From contig CAMYCP010000083.1 in NCBI GenBank assembly GCA_947254385.1, forward strand, positions 1-5,999: a DNA stretch of 5,999 bases, in the 5' to 3' direction. Numbering within the stretch: the first letter of the stretch is position 1; each line of letters begins with the position of its first letter. Positions 5,873-5,999 of this stretch are shown here, in pieces. The position numbers were made by a program, and so were the translations under genes. The DNA is from an uncultured Filifactor sp. (GTDB taxonomy: Bacteria; Bacillota; Clostridia; Peptostreptococcales; Filifactoraceae). The notes beneath the pieces are model-generated. The model was given only the letters and a program-made list of their open reading frames with translations, searched no databases and was not told the DNA's origin.

Positions 5873-5999
5873 AGCCGAAAAAATTTTAAGAATATACAAA
5901 ATGTAAGTTTTAAAAAACAACATATTGGTTTTATTTAATACGGATTTGCTTTCAAAAGTGCGCCATACAATCTTAAGGGAATTTATCATAAAGTTGTAC

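Larger units (their letters stand above)
5713..5999. other. 287-base right-edge region without an assigned gene
   Basis: Very AT-rich. It contains the alarmone synthetase promoter (5740-5768), a possible plus-strand promoter (5841-5872) and two copies of the ten-base sequence TCCTTTCATT (5726-5735 and 5850-5859); the first copy overlaps the synthetase ribosome site. A minus-strand frame is open from the edge to a stop at 5858-5860, and a plus-strand frame is open from 5907 to the edge. Neither has recognisable protein motifs or a supported start, so neither is called as a gene. Confidence 0.5.

Overview
The window is AT-rich DNA, with A+T-biased codons and AGGAGG-type ribosome binding sites. 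It is most consistent with a low-GC Firmicute, probably an anaerobic clostridium or tissierellid. The main evidence is the gene order DUF1385 (YqhQ-like) – prmC – prfA – Sua5/YwlC, which is typical of Clostridia and related Bacillota. I cannot name a genus. Six protein genes are well supported. I see no tRNA, rRNA, CRISPR array, insertion sequence or phage gene.

Layout from left to right. Bases 1-92 hold a strong hairpin terminator, probably shared between a gene off the left edge and the first gene. Bases 178-711 (minus) encode a DUF457/YdjM-type membrane protein with a TTG start; a short protein-like tail sits in another frame just downstream of its stop. Bases 712-878 form a divergent intergenic region with a convincing plus-strand promoter. 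That promoter leads into an operon: DUF1385 membrane protein (879-1832), prmC (1829-2671, overlapping by ATGA) and prfA (2693-3757). A hairpin with a T run follows prfA. The Sua5-type threonylcarbamoyl-AMP synthase (3935-4957) comes next, possibly from its own promoter. It converges on a small alarmone synthetase gene (5041-5712, minus), with a bidirectional terminator between them. The last 287 bases hold the synthetase promoter, a possible outward plus-strand promoter and otherwise unresolved AT-rich sequence.

The genes share a theme of translation. PrmC methylates the GGQ glutamine of release factor 1, the product of the next gene. Sua5 makes the activated threonylcarbamoyl group for the t6A modification of tRNA. 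The small alarmone synthetase makes (p)ppGpp-type nucleotides that slow ribosome and GTP synthesis under stress. The DUF1385 protein has no established role that I know of, but its tight coupling to prmC–prfA is notable.

This is mostly an ordinary housekeeping region, and I found no convincing undescribed system. The points most worth checking are the out-of-frame tail after the DUF457 gene, the DUF1385–prmC coupling, the mis-annotation trap at the prfA start, and the ambiguous right edge.
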